A stretch of DNA of 24,480 bases from a virus, in the IMG/VR virus record IMGVR_UViG_3300035670_001198, positions 1 through 24,480 of that record; one strand, given 5' to 3'. Made by a program: the position numbers and the translations under genes. The notes under the pieces are model-generated. The model was not told where the DNA came from and did no database searches. It was given only the letters and a program-made list of their open reading frames with translations. Positions 24,088 through 24,480 of the stretch are shown one piece after another (within the stretch, counting starts at the first letter, position 1; the number at the start of each line of letters is the position of its first letter).

Positions 24088-24480
24088 TTATCTAATCATG
24101 GTATTAAACTCTAACGGAAATAAATGTTTGTTTTTGTTGTAAAATCTTTCCCAGTCTCCATCAAGAATATAGGAAATAGCGTGATCAGATTGATTTCTAA
24201 TAGATCTACCTAGCGACTGGATAATGGATTTTGCGGTCATATAAGGATACCACTTATCGTTTCTTTCCATCCTCTTTTTGACGACAAGATCGCCGAGATA
24301 TGGAAAAGGAATTTTGCAAATTATTTGAAATCTACTTAGTTCATCTTTTAGATCGACACCTTCCATCATCGAGGGACTTAATAGCACGGTTGGATCCTTA
24401 CTGCTAGTATGTAATTTAAGAGTTTCATCGCGATTAGAAGAATCGTGAATTAACAATCTAGGCGACATTAAATTTTCTTT
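24088..24480 (-). CDS. DinG/Rad3-like superfamily 2 helicase, C-terminal part (N-terminus beyond window)
   Basis: The frame is open to the right edge; the first in-window residues read KENLMSPRLLIHD, so the ATG at 24468 is internal. The second RecA domain of DinG/XPD-type helicases is visible: SPSMMEGVDLKDELSRFQII (motif V region), then KIPFPYLGD, and QSLGRSIRN with the arginine pair of motif VI, followed by ISYILDGDWERFY. The first RecA domain, with Walker A and any iron-sulfur cluster, is missing from the window. Phage proteins of this type probably unwind branched DNA during replication or recombination. The gene ends 66 bases before the Hc1-like start. Confidence 0.88.
   Translation of the reverse strand, partial: KENLMSPRLLIHDSSNRDETLKLHTSSKDPTVLLSPSMMEGVDLKDELSRFQIICKIPFPYLGDLVVKKRMERNDKWYPYMTAKSIIQSLGRSIRNQSDHAISYILDGDWERFYNKNKHLFPLEFNTMIR

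Noticed and set aside
24088-24468. Complete small gene starting at the ATG at 24468
   Set aside because: The frame is open upstream to the window edge with helicase-like sequence, so this ATG is internal to a larger helicase gene.
1-24480. T4-type late promoter TATAAATA upstream of virion genes
   Set aside because: I did not find the full octamer on the minus strand in the intergenic gaps; only shorter TATAAT-like matches are present.

Overview
The window looks like part of the genome of a large, AT-rich tailed phage with a T4-like (myovirus-type) replication and packaging set. The evidence is a gp17-type large terminase, an Mre11/Rad50 (gp47/gp46) recombination nuclease, a gp61-type CHC2/Toprim primase, a RuvC-fold resolvase, a gp4-type TnsA-fold head-completion nuclease and a PIN-PhoH ATPase, packed together with very large virion proteins. 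Genes nearly abut, many overlap by a few bases, and TAA, TAG and TGA all end genes, so the ordinary bacterial code applies. I see no tRNA, CRISPR array, insertion sequence or integrase. No intergenic gap exceeds about 75 bases. The host cannot be named from this sequence.

Layout from right to left (the direction of transcription for all genes but one). At the right edge is the C-terminal part of a DinG/Rad3-like helicase (24088-24480). It is followed by a 64-aa histone H1/Hc1-like protein and a small charged protein of unknown function. Next is a divergent pair: the only plus-strand gene, an 85-aa protein with a sigma-70 region 4 helix-turn-helix (23196-23453), and phoH (21720-23123). The two start codons lie inside the arms of an exact 20-bp inverted repeat.

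From 21676 down to 8083 there is an uninterrupted block of seven virion-type proteins (359, 770, 1253, 646, 235, 417 and 812 aa). These are probably baseplate, neck, tail or fibre components. Two share an N-terminal module, two others share a C-terminal module, some have fibronectin-III-like folds and one has a LamG-like fold.

Below 8081 come the gp4-like nuclease, the RuvC-like nuclease, the primase, and a 334-aa protein with hydrophobic segments and an N-terminal LRQII motif that may be a capsid-targeting signal. Then follow a single-chain Mre11-Rad50 fusion, a small zinc-binding protein, a conserved-looking 125-aa protein and the terminase, which runs off the left edge. The last four genes form a close chain in which two junctions are ATGA overlaps, so recombination and packaging functions are expressed together.

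The most interesting points are the fused Mre11-Rad50 with a CX6C zinc hook, the 20-bp inverted repeat that gives two divergent genes the same initiation region, the sigma region-4-only protein, the putative capsid-targeted hydrophobic protein, and the shared modules among the virion proteins.
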